Of a stretch of 64,000 bases of DNA, positions 51,401 to 64,000 are shown one piece after another (within the stretch, counting starts at the first letter, position 1; each line of letters begins with the position of its first letter). Source of the stretch: Anarhynchus alexandrinus (taxonomy: Eukaryota > Chordata > Aves > Charadriiformes > Charadriidae); the NCBI GenBank assembly GCA_008711295.1, contig VUYV01000191.1:306298-370297 (forward strand), read 5' to 3'. Both the position numbers and the translations under genes were made by a program. The notes under the pieces are model-generated. The model searched no databases, was not told the origin of the DNA, and saw only the letters and a list, made by a program, of their open reading frames with translations.

Positions 51401-51964
51401 TGTGCGTGAGAGACACATTTTAGATTACTCCTCTGCAGTTCTTTGGTAACTTTTAGTATATGTTAAAAACTGAGTTAAGCAATATGAACATAGTCATAAC
51501 CGTTTTTCACTTGAAATATGCATTCCTTATAAAAGTTAAACTGTAAATTACAGTAGTTTGTTTTGTTTATAATTAACACGTATGAACTATGAAACACATA
51601 GCAGAAGTCATAGACCAAAATTGTAAAATCAGTTTTGGCCCTAAAATGGGAGTAGATTTTATGGCAAAGTGGTAAATAAGATATATTTTTAAGGTGGTTC
51701 AGTGTTACAGGTGTTCTGTTGTATAATGCATTCTTTTTTAATTAACTATGCAGTTATTGACTTATTTTAGAAAAGTACTAGATTTACCTGAATAATGCAA
51801 AATAGCAAATAAGAAATATTTGCTTCAGGGCGATATCTTTAACGGCAAACTCTCTGACAAGTCGACATAGCTCCATACTCAATGGCGATGTGGTTAATAA
51901 GGTTAGTAGAATCTAAGGAGCTATTCAGCTGGCCAGCTGCTAAACTTGAGACTTCTTTGGTCAA
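45440..51964. other. Long unique interval, no gene supported
   Basis: Many frames of 60-103 codons, none convincing. A moderately G+C-rich part lies at about 49330-49720. The interval 48240-48420 looks like possible conserved non-coding sequence (ATTA and ATCATGG motifs, no simple repeats). An A-rich purine tract lies near 50120-50156. No transposon family recognised between 45.4 and 51.9 kb. Confidence 0.45.
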
Positions 51965-52024
51965 AATCATCCAATGGTTTAGGTTGGAAGGTACCTTAAA
52001 GATCAGCTAGTTCCAACCCCCCTG
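51965..52024 (-). mobile_element. CR1 3'-end fragment, about 60 bases
   Basis: 'aatcatccaatggtttaggt' then 'tggaaggtaccttaaagatc' and 'agttccaacccccctg' match the terminal CR1 segment in reverse. It is a very short, degraded copy, with the octamer repeat reduced to one unit. Confidence 0.85.
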
Positions 52025-53831
52025 ATGACAAAAGGAGGCTGCATTTACGCAAATAAATCCCATATCACGTGTCTGCCTTAGAGTAAGATGAGGGTCTTGA
52101 GTGTATCGTCTATCAGGTCAATTCAGTCATCTAAATATGGTTTCTACTCCACCCAAGATGGCCCAGGGTATTCAAGATAGCTACGCAAACCTGGGAATAT
52201 GACACAGGTCCTACCAGAAACTTGTACCTTTCTAGAATGGCATATAGAGGCCATGGAGAATATCCTTAGGAACCTCAGAAAGATGTTTGTGTTTAGGTAG
52301 TTAAATCAAGCCTAACTCCAAGCCTAGCTTAGGCACCCAGCTCATATGGAGATGTCTACATGTACGTCTCTTAATCTTGAACTGATTCCCAAACTAAATG
52401 TCTCTAGTTATCACCCAGCGCTACTCTTAGAAGGAGACATTTTGGTCTTCATCCTACTGTCTGGGTTTTATTTTTACGATAGACTGAGTGAAGTAAATCA
52501 CTGAAAACCTTACATCATTATTATGTCATGTCACCTGCAGCCAACCGGACTGTAGGACTGAAATGGAAAAAGCGAACCAGTTTTAAAAAGCTAAGTACTG
52601 CCTGACAGCGTGTCGGCTATGAAAATTCTAATATCAATGTAAGATGCTTCAGTGGTTCACCACAATTTCACTGCAAGAACGACGAACTCTGGGAACTAAC
52701 CCAAAGACTGGATTATACTTGTGCATATGCTGGCTCCGTTTCCACAAAGGATAAAGTCAAGCATTCAGGAGCAAAGCTTATTTACTTGAACTCTACACAG
52801 TTAGGCATTTATTATACATTCATTACGCTCTGCTAAATATTTCTGTGGTTTTTTGAACATCTTGTTTACCTTTGAAGGAGCAGATATGGTGGGGATTGGT
52901 GTAAACTGTGATACAGAAGCTGAAACCAAAATGAATCTGATAAACTGTCAACTGTGTGGCTACAAAATGCAAAGCCACAGCCAATGGTATCTTTGGGGGT
53001 ACGTGTGTGTGCGTGTGTGTGTGTATTCAGAAGCAGATATACAGCTTTGAAAAAAGAGGGAGCTTATGATAAATATGAAGATGTTTCTATAACTACTGTT
53101 GATGAGAGGACTCGGCTGGTGCTCATGATGTTGACTCTGTAAAGACAGTGTTCTTCTGTCTGTTATCCTTCAAGTCTTTGCCCATAATGGTTTTGATGAG
53201 ATGAGCATCGCTCACAAATCCACACAGCCAAATACAATGCAGAAGCCGCAGTCTGACTCAGAGTTCTATCAGAGATTTACTATGGAGCGTCGCTCACATT
53301 TAGAAACTACAGAATCAGTTCATTAACGTTCGAAGGAGTAGAATGCTGATTGCAGGTATGGATTTAAATTTGGATTACCTACGTGGAATGAAAGAATAAT
53401 GCGAGTGCTGGCAAGAGAAACTGCTGATTTTAATGTGGGTGCAACTGCACAAAGATAGCAAATACAAGGAAAAAAGTGGAGCTAATTTGAGTAGCGATAA
53501 AGTTCTTTGTGTAGAAATGGCAGTTACCAATACGCACATTTGTCAGACAAATACACTGCAGGCTGCTTTTTGCAACCGCTAAAAGTGCATTTAATTCCAT
53601 ATTTACTACTGTGACGTTTTAGTCTGAGAGTAGTATTGTTCATTTAAATGGTGGTACTTCTTGCCTTTATGGTTTTTTTCTTATTGTAACACGTGCACCA
53701 ATATTAGCATTTAAGATAAAACCTTTCTACCAAGGGCATCAGCAAAGAGGGAGAAGGCCGATAAATGAAAGATACCTTTGGGCAATTAAATATGCTGGCA
53801 CGAGATCTCATGCATACATATTCTTCAAAAC

Positions 53832-53854
53832 CTAAGGAAATTATATTTCCTTAG
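53832..53854. repeat. Perfect 10-base inverted repeat with 3-base loop
   Basis: The arms ctaaggaaat (53832-53841) and atttccttag (53845-53854) are exact reverse complements around 'tat'. No T-run termination signal or known site is attached. Confidence 0.85.
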
Positions 53855-56124
53855 TAGGTAGAGCTTCCACACACTTCTCTCTCCCTCTGCGTATTCCCAC
53901 TTCTTTTCAGAGCACGCATGCATAGTGCAAGGCTGTGCACGAAGAAGGGCACTCTTTTGGGGTAAAAGGAACTTGAGAGTGGAGTTTATATGTATAAAGA
54001 GTAAATGGGATTTTTTACTGTTAGAGGTAGCTAATTCTTACTGTTAGAGGTTAGGTGGGCTTTGGGCTGCATGTGAATTTCCCCTGTCCCAGCCTGATAG
54101 GCATGATACCGTATACACACGCCACTGGTCACACATTTCCACACAGACAGACACCATGTGCCTTCACATGAACACAAAGAGGGCTGCATTTTCCCGTGCT
54201 CGCTCCTCCTGGATCTGCCCCGATCCTTTTCTCGCCTTTGGTCCTTCCCGTAAACATCTCATAATTAGTTTTACACGGTGATGGACTGTTCTTCCCCTGC
54301 ATCCCACAACAAGTCCTACACTTGTGTAGGCGATCACCCCTCTAACTTGCACGGCTTTCAGGAGAGACGGTTTCTCTCACTGACCCTTCTTGGTGGGTTT
54401 CCCATCAGGGGCAATGGTGAAATTGTTCCCCTTCAATAGCTTTAGGAAAGCCAATTCAGTGGGTGCCATTCTCACTGATGATGCTACTACGGTTCTTACA
54501 CCAACCTTTGTATTTATTGTGATTAGCCTTTAATCACACAATCTAACACTTTTATGGCTACATACAGCATGTCAACGTAATTGCCTTTCTCCCTTACGTT
54601 CTACTGTTTTTCCATCTAAATCAGAGTCTGCGTGGAAGTAACTGCAGGGAATATATTTGTGCCTGTCAGCCTCAAGGTCCAAAGTTGCAAAGCTGCTACC
54701 TAACTCTCTTACATGGGCATTTGATCACTTAAATGAGGTTAAGGTTTCAGCTTTACTAAGACACTAAGATAGTAAGACCTCAGTGGGCACAGTTCAACTC
54801 CACTGTCCTCAGCTCTGTTTCTCGGTCAGTGATATTCCCACAGAGATGAACAGACGAGAGAATTTAAGGAAAATTAAAGCTCTCGCTGCTGAGAAATAAA
54901 CTGTTCGCCTGAAGAGCTGTTTGTTCAAGAGGCTATTACATTCCAAAGTCACATTTCAGATACAGTGATGGTGACATACCAGGTGCCAGTTGAGGAACTG
55001 TGCAGAAATAACTGATTTATGAAAATCAAATTTTCTGTGGAAGCATTTTTCTTTGTTAACAAAGAGTCAAAAGAGTTATTTTCCTCCTGGAGCATCTGGC
55101 CATGGGGCTTACATCGTAGCCACCTTTCCAAAAATATGCAGAATGTGATGAATTCCAGATTATATGGCCTTATGTGTAGCAAACCATTTTTTCTTGTTGG
55201 CTCAAGTATGTTTTATTTTCCTCTTGCATAAAAAAGATTGTTAGCTTTTAAGCTCTTTTCTGCAAACAATGTTTGGGAAATATCACTCACTTTTATTTAA
55301 TTCTCAGAATTTTAATAAGGCATACTGAGCATTAATATTTAAACTCACTTATAAAATTATTTTTTCCACGGTAGTATTTGTTCAGTTTTATGACTTACTG
55401 AAGTGCAATACATTCACATTTCAGGGCTCTGAGAAGAATTAAGAACTCTTGTCTGACACTGTAAATAGAGTTCGTTCAAACTCATATTCAGTAGAAAAAG
55501 AGCCCCATAAGATGCCAAAGAAAGAAAACAGACACCAGAGCTTAGTTGAGAAGGCGGCATGAAGAAAGACCTTGGAACCCACTCCAAAATTATTATTATT
55601 TGGTAGCACTGGTTTTGGACATTCAAATTGCTGTTCCATTGACTTAAGTTATTGCCATTAAAAGACGGACTAAATCATTTCTATATTCATGTATAGTTTT
55701 CTTTATTGCTTTGGGTAATCAATATTGCATTGCTTAAAGGCATATTCATTTCCTTACAGGTACGTGCTGATGTTACATTCCCAAGAGTCATATTGTGATA
55801 TCTATTCTCAAAAAGACTTCAGTGAAATTACTGAAATGAGGTCCTATTAATATATGTAGGGGTTTCAGAAGCAGATGGGAGAAAAGAATTTATTTTCTGA
55901 TATTTCTGACTGCATGGAGTTGTAGTTCAGAAGATTACGTGACCCCATGGCTGTTCTTCTGTTCCCAGATATGGAGGAAAATACCTCAGATATTACTGCC
56001 AAAGCTAACTCAGCCCAGAAATAGTTGTTACCCACCTACCATCTCTCCAGAAATTTCCAAATAATTAAATAAAGTACTTCAAGAAGCACTGCTGCCTCAG
56101 TCAGATTGTCTGTAGCAATGCATT

Positions 56125-56141
56125 TGTTCCTATTAGGAACA
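56125..56141. repeat. 8-base inverted repeat around one base
   Basis: tgttccta (56125-56132) and taggaaca (56134-56141) pair exactly around one T. The near-perfect dyad could bind a dimeric factor, but it does not match a standard three-base-spaced steroid receptor element. Confidence 0.75.
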
Positions 56142-56904
56142 ATATCCTACTCATTAGGTTAGAAAGGGACTCAGCATGGGTCCCTTTCAAACCATCACTA
56201 TCATTATTACACGGTAGAATAACCGTCACTGTCATTACTACATTCGATGGTAGAATAATCAGAAGCAGAGTTGCTTCAGTGTCTGTCAAAATTACTAATC
56301 TATGTCATCGTGAGCACACTACGTTGTGATGTTGCCGTGTTAACATATTACACACCACTGAGGAAAATTGTCTTAACAACTAATTTACAGTCATAGAGGA
56401 GCAACAAAGAAGTTCCTGGAGTTCCCAGCTTCTGCAGTGCAGAAGGTCTTCACGCTCTTGCAGCAAAACTGAATGTCAAACTGACTGCAGGAATATATGT
56501 AGTGTTTACTATGACGTTCCTGCCACTTCAAGCACAAGTGTTTACTTACTAAATATTTTTTTAAAAAAATATTATGGCCAAGTTTTGCCAGAAAACTGGA
56601 AAATCATCCTGTGGAGTTTTCGTGGAAACTGGTTTTCATTCTCAGAAGCGCTTTGCTACTGATACTTCATTCCTTGTGGCAACAGCTGTATACCGCGGGT
56701 TAATCCGGTACCCTTTGCACCCAAAGTGCGGTTATTCCCGCTGAAGCAAGGAAGCACATGGTAACAAGTTGAGTGACTTCTTGTCTTTATGAGTATGCCA
56801 TTATGCCTAAAGTTACTCTGCTCTTACCTTCACCTTTATAACCGTGGGCCCAAGTGTAATGCACTGGGGCTATTCAAGCCCCTGGTGCAGATTGATTTGA
56901 CAAG

Positions 56905-57010
56905 GGACATGGTTTAGAAGTGGTTTTGTCAGGGTAGGTTAATGGTTGGACTTGATGACCTTAAAGGTCCCTTCCGACCTCAGCAATTCTATAATTCTAT
57001 GATTCTATGA
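56905..57010 (+). mobile_element. CR1 3'-end fragment, about 105 bases
   Basis: 'ggacatggtttagaagtggt', 'ttaatggttggacttgatg' and 'aaaggtcccttccgacctca' are followed by three ATTCTATA/ATTCTATG units, the CR1 3' terminus in plus orientation. The 'ttaatggttgga' block places it with the subfamily of 197 and 20476. Confidence 0.92.
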
Positions 57011-59210
57011 AATCCTTTCCATGTCGTCCTTCGCATGAAACTTGCCAAGTGTCTTTTCTCCTGCTGGTTCCCGTGGGTTACTGCAGCACTTGTCATCACG
57101 CGTGATATTGAAGGAAATTTCTTACAGGTTTCTTCCTGATTTGTGATTTCACAGAGGTGGACATTTCTTCATTTTCCTCTCCTTTTTTTCCCATTTGTTT
57201 TTTTGCTATATACATCTCCTTCTTGCTATATTCCCCTTCACCTCTTTTTGGTTTTTTTAAATCTTTGAATCCCATCCGCAGGATGAGAGATTTAAACCAG
57301 CCATTTTGCTATAAGCTACAAAAAGAAAGTAACATTTGAATATCCACAACAAAAATGGGAATGTTAGGTAGTCTTCACTCACCTGGAAGCTAAAATACAT
57401 GTTTGATTCTCTTATGCGGCACTGCAGAGGACAGTAAGATCAAATATTCATGTTCATGCATCCTAGTAATTTCTTTCATGCAAATACATGTAAGCACAGG
57501 GCTGGATAATCTTGAAAATAAAGTCTGACTGAAGCAAAGTTGCTCCCTGACTAAAAATTTCACATACACATAAGAAAACTAAATTAAAATCACTAGAGAA
57601 TTTCCGAGTGACAAAAGACTGAATGCCAGAAGGAAATGAATCTATCTACTTCAAACAAAATGAAAAGTTTAAATCAATGCAAGAGGAATCAGTGGATTAT
57701 GTCAGTTATTTATGAGATGGATGGAATTCATCAGTGAGAGAGATAGCATCAGGGAATGTAATGAGGTAACCAGAAAACTGGAAAATTAGCCAATCATCCC
57801 ACAAACATTGAAAATTAGTCATCACCGTAAAGCCAGCAAAATCATGTATGGGATTAACAGCAGGCATGAACGGAAAGGTTAACAAGTCTGTGTGAGATAA
57901 AAGTCAATGCTTTCCTGATTTTTCCTTTCTCTGCTTCTTCTCTGCCATTGAACTGCAAATGCCCAGAAATATGACTCATCCAGAATACATCAGATTTAAA
58001 AGATATGCCTGGGTTGGTTTTGTGCTGTGTGCATACCACCGATTCGATACGTCTCTTCCCAGTTGTTATTTGTCCAGAATTTCCAGATATCTTCAGCTCT
58101 ATCAGACACCAATCGGGCTGCAGGAGGTCAAAAAATCGCAAGCGAACAGACAAAGTAGCTAAGTAATTTCCAGGCGGGGAAAAGGGGACAAGACTTGGAA
58201 AAAACAGACAAATGTCCACTGCTTCCCCTATACCATAAAATAGGCTTTGAGTGAACTAACACTCGTGCTCATTTTTAGCACCTCTCTCTCTCTCTTGCTT
58301 GGTACATGTTTTTTCTTTTCTAACCTTTACTTCTTAAAAGTTAAAACAAAAAAAAATACTGAAAGCTTTTTTAAAGACTATTTGTATTTAACTTCTTGAA
58401 CTATTAATAGGACAACATTTATCTGAAGATTTATAACAATGATTATGAACCTTCTAAACACATTACAATCTAATCACACACACATTTTAAGGCTTTTATT
58501 GTAAAATATTGTCCAAATCAGAGTTTGGAATAATTTTAATGGAACCTTAACAAATTCCTAAGTTTATTTAAAACTAAATTCACAAATAAAGTTAATAATC
58601 ATTCATTTTGAGTCATTGGATTAGAATTGCTTCTTGGAAGGAGATGGAAATACAAGGAAAAAAATAAATTAAATGTTTAGTTCCTTTAGGTAAAGAAAAT
58701 GTAAGAAGTTGTTGTATAATTTAGCTGAAATTATTCTATTTGGCAAGAAATATATTTTATATTAAAATTAAAGGAGGTGATTAATGTATTTACATCTTTT
58801 TAAAGATGTCTAAGGTCAGTTTGTGAGCGTTTGGAATCGAGAGGTGCCCATTCGCTGTCTAGTGCAGTATTTGTAGAAAGAAACAGAGATGGCATTCAGC
58901 AGCGCTGATCTACAGGTAGAACAATGAAGAGCGTTTTCACTATCTTCATTTCTTATATAAAATAAACCCTCATAGTCCGGGGAACTGCGTGCGTTTGAGA
59001 AGCAGTCATACTTGCAGTGCTATCATACGCTGCGGTTAGCATCATAACTGAAGTGCCGTGCAGTTTTGCAATTCATGTGTTTCCATAACTGAAATTTGAT
59101 TAAAAACATGTTTCAATATGATTTTGGAAGTAGTTTAAACAATTGTTAGAGTGTCAAAATGCAGATGGACTTTGTGGCATTTTATAAACAGAATTTAAAA
59201 GCAAAATAAC
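57011..59210. other. Unique AT-rich DNA, no gene seen
   Basis: A 121-codon minus frame (58219-57854) has no recognised domain. A short CT repeat lies near 58280-58295. The AT-rich 58480-58800 could include conserved sequence, but nothing is demonstrable. Confidence 0.45.
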
Positions 59211-59288
59211 AGAATCATAGAGCGGTTTGGGTTGGAAGGGACTTTAAAGATCAGTTCCACCCCCCCTGCCATGGGCAGGGACACCTTC
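59211..59288 (-). mobile_element. CR1 3'-end fragment, about 78 bases
   Basis: agaatcatagagcggtttg is followed by 'ggttggaagggactttaaag' and 'ctgccatgggcagggacacc', a minus-strand CR1 terminus. Part of the 'tctagttccaacc' block is deleted (reads 'cagttccacccc'). Confidence 0.93.
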
Positions 59289-59289
59289 T

Positions 59290-60580
59290 CATTACTATTG
59301 TCAAGATATGCAGATTGCTCCTCTCTCTTTATTAAAAAGTAAAATAAAGTAACTTTGTTCTTTCTTTGGTTTTTTTTTTTTTATTCACTTATCAGAAGGT
59401 AAAGGAGGAGAAGGTGAGAGGGTGATATACCCTTCCCTGACTGTCCTTCATCAGTGGATACCCAGCTTTGATTGACACTCGGACTAGCAGAAGGCCCATC
59501 CCAAGAAACAAAATACATCCTGCCTTGTCCGTGATCCATACAGATGTTATTTGGCTTTTGAGACTACCTCCCAGGATGGTGGGATGAGAGGCACACAAAC
59601 ATCTGCTCTCTAGGGGTTAAATTCTTCTGTTTGTGCAACTCTTTTTTTTTCTTTCTTTCTTTAGATGCAATGTGTCCTTCTGTGCGATCACAGAGGCACA
59701 TCCTGGTGGTGAACAGCGTACCGAGCCTTGTATTTATAATGGAAACTCTTTCTGTAAGACTTATTAATATCCAAGGAATAGGGAGCCGAACTTAAAAGTT
59801 TCCAAAGATCAAGCAGAACTTTTCAGCTTTCAACTATTGCTCAAATTAACAATAAACAAAAGACATTACCATTTAATGGTCTCTTGTGAATGCAGCCTGT
59901 GATGTCAATATGTTGCACACCTCTGTAATTCTATTGCAATAATCTCACGCAAGTGTTCACTAAATGGGACTCTTGGCAAATTGCTAGGTACACCAAGAAT
60001 TGATAGATCTGTATCTAAACAGCCTGTCTTTTTCCTTTGACAGAGACGACAAGATTCGTTAGTTTGGGATCTACTGAGAGGTATAAGTTGACAAATAAAA
60101 ATAAAAATTCAGAGAAATGCACAGGGAACTAACCGTCTCTGTTACTTACTTTATAATCTTTATTAAGCGCCTGACTGTTTTGTGATGTTAATAAATTGGA
60201 AATACAAAGTTCATCTTATTTCTGAAAATCATTGCCAGGGACAGAAACAGATGTATTTCAGCAGTGCAACTATTGATCTGTGCTGTTCATAAAGACAAGT
60301 GGTTTTCCATGTTTTTCAAACATAATATAGAGAGTGAACATACTTAGATCTGTTTGAAGCTTATTTCATGTTCTTCAGCCCTTCTTTACTCTTACGTCTA
60401 CCCTTACCTTCATTTCTTTCTGTCAATAATACAATATCTAAGTACAATTTAGCTCCATTATGTACTCTTCTCTCTGAATGTCTCACTCTTCTGAATCTCT
60501 CACTCTTCTTGAGATGATGCAATGTTGACTCTCAAACAGTGTATCAAAGGTGCCACCTTACTGCATCTGCAGTGAGCAGC
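59290..60580. other. Unique DNA, no gene seen
   Basis: A T-run lies near 59369-59383 and a CTTT-type tract near 59641-59663. No exon or repeat family recognised. Confidence 0.5.
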
Positions 60581-61050
60581 ACAGAATCACAGAATCACAG
60601 AATGGTTTGGGCTGGAAGGGACCTTGAAGGTCATCTCGTTCCAGCCCCCCTGCCATGGGCAGGGACACCTCCCACCAGACCACATTGCTCCAAGCCCCAT
60701 CCAACCTGGCCTTGAACACCTCTAGGGATGGGGCAGCCACAGCTTCTCTGGGCAACCTGCGCCAGTGTCTCACCTCCCTGAGAGTAAAGAATTTCTTCCT
60801 AATATCTCATCTAAATCTCCCCTCCTTCAGTTTAAAACCATTACCCCTCATCCTATCTCTCCCCTCCCTGATCAAGAGTCCCTCCCCAGCTTTCCTGGAG
60901 CCCCTTTGGGGACTGGAAGGGGCTCTAAGGTCTCCCCGGAGCCTTCTCTTCTCCAGACTGAAGACCCCCAACTCTCTCAGCCTGTCCTCATAGGAGAAGT
61001 GCTCCACCCCTCTGATCATCTTCGTGGCCCTCCTCTGGACTCGCTCCAGA
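60581..61050 (-). mobile_element. CR1 retrotransposon fragment, about 0.47 kb
   Basis: ACAGAATCACAGAATCACAG followed by 'ggtttgggctggaagggacc' and the blocks 'ccatgggcagggacacctcc' and 'gatggggcagccacagcttc', then the more 5' blocks 'ctccccggagccttctcttc' and 'tggccctcctctggactcgc'. It is minus oriented and 5'-truncated, of the same subfamily as 10154 and 43711. Confidence 0.95.
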
Positions 61051-61051
61051 G

Positions 61052-64000
61052 GACCATCTCACCCGCTCTAAAAAAAGCTGTAATCAATGCCGGTGATTTA
61101 GGCAGGGGAGTAATATGAAAATTTGCTCTTTTCTTAACCAGCCCCAGCAAGACACCCATTCCTTTTCTTGGCCAACAGTTTCCTCTGGTTCTTGAATGCG
61201 CTCATCTAGCCGTGTGCTCACAACAGATGCTGATAAATATTTACATGACGCCATTGGTGAGGTTTGCCGCTCCGCTTTGTGTTCAAGTTGGTGTGATTTT
61301 CGCGAGCTGTGGCTTGTACCTCTTCCTCCGTATTCCCTTCACCTTCGCTGTGCAGGCAGGGGACAGGAGAGCTCCATCCAGCGTGTAGCTGGTGCCAGCA
61401 CTCACCGTTTGTCCAAGTCCCCCACGCAGCAAGGACTGAGCTAGCGCTGGAATTACGCAGCAAGAAGTATGGTGAGAGAGGAAAAAGCTGTGCGCTACCG
61501 ACCTCCGGTGAATAGCGTTAATTATTTATGTACTAACCGAAGGAACAATGCTAATTAGCCCTTCTCTTGTCTGTGCCTTTTCTTGGTCAGACAAAGCTGA
61601 TTTCATGCGGGAGCTCGAGGGAGTGCAAAAGGAAAAATCCAACAGAATTTACGGAGAAATGCCTCAAACATGAAGAAGGATATCTGAAATGGTTTTTCCT
61701 TGTCACTGAAGACGTGGTGTAGACTGTTAGCCTACCACTTCTTTCCTTCCACAAGCCCAGGAAAATGATTTTTTTAATATGTGAAGAAATAGAGATTTCT
61801 TGGAGATTCAGATTAATAATTTATTTCTAATCTTATCAAATAATTAAGTTAAGAATGAATGTCTTTCTTTTTAAGTTAAAATCTTGAGATTTATGGAAAG
61901 GAAAGCATAATTCAATGTTTAAGAAATATATCATTAAAAGGCAATTTGGTTGGTCTTATAATCTCTTCAATCTTAAAATAGAGCATTTCAGCTATTGAAT
62001 AACTCTCTAACCAGTGGGGAAAAAAACCCCCAAACTTGGAGAGATTCTGAGATTCTGATAGATCATTTAGAAAGTTCGTTGTTTCAGGCTTTTATAACTT
62101 TAAAACTTTGGAGGGGGTTGTGGGGTTTTTTTTGTTGTTATTGATGTTTTGGTTCTGTAGAAACAAACAAAAGGCATTTTCTTAATTACTCCAAAACTGA
62201 GAAGCTGCTTCTTTCCTCCAAATTCTTTCCTTTACTGAGCAGTCCTTATTTCACCTCTCCTTGCATTTGTTCTTTTGGAAAAGACATATTCATTAGGGAG
62301 TGACATTATAAGATTTTGAAAAGTCCACATCTCCAGCAGAATTCTGTGTCTTGCTAATTGTGATCTTGCGTGCAGATAGGGCACTGGACCAGTAGTTCAC
62401 GAACTGGCCCATTAACTTTCAAGAACATTCCAAAGTTTTGAACTTTAACCCCTAAGACCATGAATAGTTTTGAAGCATCTCTACCATTAAACTTCAATGA
62501 GGACTCACGTTCCTTAATTTCTTTAGCGTTTCCTATAAAATACTTTCATTTAACTTCTATGCTGCAGTATATTATACTTTTGATATTATACAGCAAGTTC
62601 GTTCATTCAACGTCATAAAGGACACCAAAATTAAGTTTATTCATGTAGACACAGACAAAAGCGTGGTGACAAAAATACAGGTCCCTGTCTTGCGTTGCGT
62701 ACTTCTGAGGGGCCGTAGGGATATGGATCCACATTTTGCAGTTCAGGTTTCATTTTTGTATACAGAGAGAGAGCTTCACGCTGAGTGCTTAAACCACAAG
62801 ATCATTACAGCGCTGCAGGACTACTGCAAAGGTTTATTTTTCGTCTCTTGAGTCTCCTTAATCCCATTCTTGAGTATAAATACTGCCATAATCCCTTACT
62901 TTTGAGCAAAGATGTCATTATTTCAGTAATCCTCATTCTGAGTGGACACTGCTGCATAAACAAAATTCCTTTAACCTGGCTACCAAGAGGTGTTCATGCC
63001 CAGCTGCTGCCTCTGCTCTTCCATGGTCTTTATTTCCCAAAGTGTCAGGAACTAAAAGACTACTGAGAATCATCTGGGTTTTTTGGTTTATTTTATTTTT
63101 TTTTTCAGTTTTTATTTATGAGAAGACACTGGAAATACACAAGGAATTATAGCTTTGAAGAGAGATTTTTTATTCATGCAGAAAGGGCCTTGGAAAAAGT
63201 ACAATTGCAGAAGATGACAAAGAATAAAGCTTAGTTCTTAAAAGTGCCACATCTTTCTAAGACTCTCGTTTTCAACTGCTGTTGTGGGGTTTTGAATCAA
63301 TATACAATTTTTGAACTTGCTTTCAGCTGAAAGCTATTTGAAAGGTCCCCTTTTCAATCAGCATCCTACAAAGGTAGAAGTGTTTATTCTTAACTTGCAC
63401 TGTTATATTTTAAGAACAGAAGCCCAATTTTAAAACTTCAGTGAAAGACAACCCCTTGCCTTTTGGCACTTGTACAATAGGTGCTTACAGAAAACTCAGA
63501 GGATGGACTTTTTAATGTTAAAACATGAAATTGCCTGTCCTGAGACATACAGAGGAACTCATTCTGTACGGTTCTCACTACATCAGTTGGATACTAGCAA
63601 AGCTCTATTATTTTTTGGTCTTGGGGAATCAAGACCACTTTTTTTTCCAACTAGGTCTTTAATTTTAGGTACTGTCCCAAACAACATTGAAATTAAACTA
63701 ATATTCTATTTGTGTGAGCTCTCGCTTCTGAAAAAGTTACATTTCAATGCTGCTTGCCAACCAATTGATTGCTAATTAAAAATGGTTCTTTTTTTGTTGT
63801 TTTTTTGTATGTTTTATATCACCAGGTGAGGAAATACAGGTAAATGAAACAATGATGACTTAAGACTAGACAGCTACTTCCTTCATTTCAAGTATATGTC
63901 ATCACCGTGACATCTTCCTAACTGCTCTCAAATGTTGTCGTGTGATTCTTTATTTTTTTCTTATCAGACAAGCCCTCCAATGTCAGTCATACTTCAGTTT
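61052..64000. other. Unique DNA, no gene seen
   Basis: Frames up to 101 codons without recognised domains. T- and A-rich runs lie near 62127-62144 and 63082-63108. The interval 61500-61570 with 'gttaattatttatgtac' and 'caatgctaattagccc' resembles homeodomain-rich regulatory DNA, by eye only. Confidence 0.45.

Larger units (their letters stand above)
52026..56904. other. Unique DNA, no gene seen
   Basis: Contains a short (GT)n tract near 52999-53024 and the two palindromes listed separately. Frames are short (up to 77 codons). No exon or repeat family supported. Confidence 0.5.

Noticed and set aside
52999..53024. (GT)n tract as Z-DNA or regulatory element
   Set aside because: Short and interrupted; ordinary microsatellite in a vertebrate genome.
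56125..56141. Steroid hormone receptor element
   Set aside because: The half-sites resemble TGTTCC/GGAACA, but their order is inverted and their spacing wrong for the usual AGAACAnnnTGTTCT palindrome.

Overview
This window looks like bird nuclear DNA. The main evidence is fifteen CR1 non-LTR retrotransposon copies. They are 5'-truncated, and those that keep the 3' end carry the short ATTCTATG-type 3' repeat typical of avian CR1. The unique DNA between them is AT-rich, the repeat load is low, and there are no mammalian Alu/L1-like repeats. Two N-filled gaps and six isolated N characters show that this is a short-read scaffold. I see no bacterial-type gene organisation (no operons, ribosome binding sites or CRISPR array) and no gene I can name. 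Most open frames are either antisense or sense readings of CR1 or chance frames in AT-rich DNA.

Layout. 1-34 kb: unique DNA with eight CR1 copies, all in minus orientation (near 0.2, 10.2, 13.3, 15.0, 17.8, 20.2, 20.5 and 30.1 kb). It also holds a TTCCC microsatellite interrupted by a gap (8.2-8.45 kb) and several stretches that look like candidate conserved non-coding elements. 30.4-31.1 kb: a 168-base sequence occurs twice, and in the first copy it is interrupted exactly where a sequence beginning TG, probably part of an endogenous retrovirus LTR, starts. 34-57 kb: four CR1 copies in plus orientation and one tiny minus copy, a CpG-rich patch at about 35.4-35.7 kb, and a 212-base gap inside a CR1. 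57-64 kb: unique DNA with two minus CR1 copies.

The only possible gene is a tentative minus-strand transcript from about 40.6 to 29.3 kb. Six open segments can be joined with GT/AG boundaries and matching phases into a 372-codon frame. It has two hydrophobic segments separated by a cysteine-containing loop of about 60 residues, followed by a tail of about 230 residues. I do not recognise the protein, several of its splice sites are weak, and open frames of this size are common in the window. It should be treated as a hypothesis. The duplicated and LTR-interrupted 168 bases fall in its fifth segment, so if the gene is real this locus may carry a broken or polymorphic allele. The rest of the window reads as gene desert or intron.
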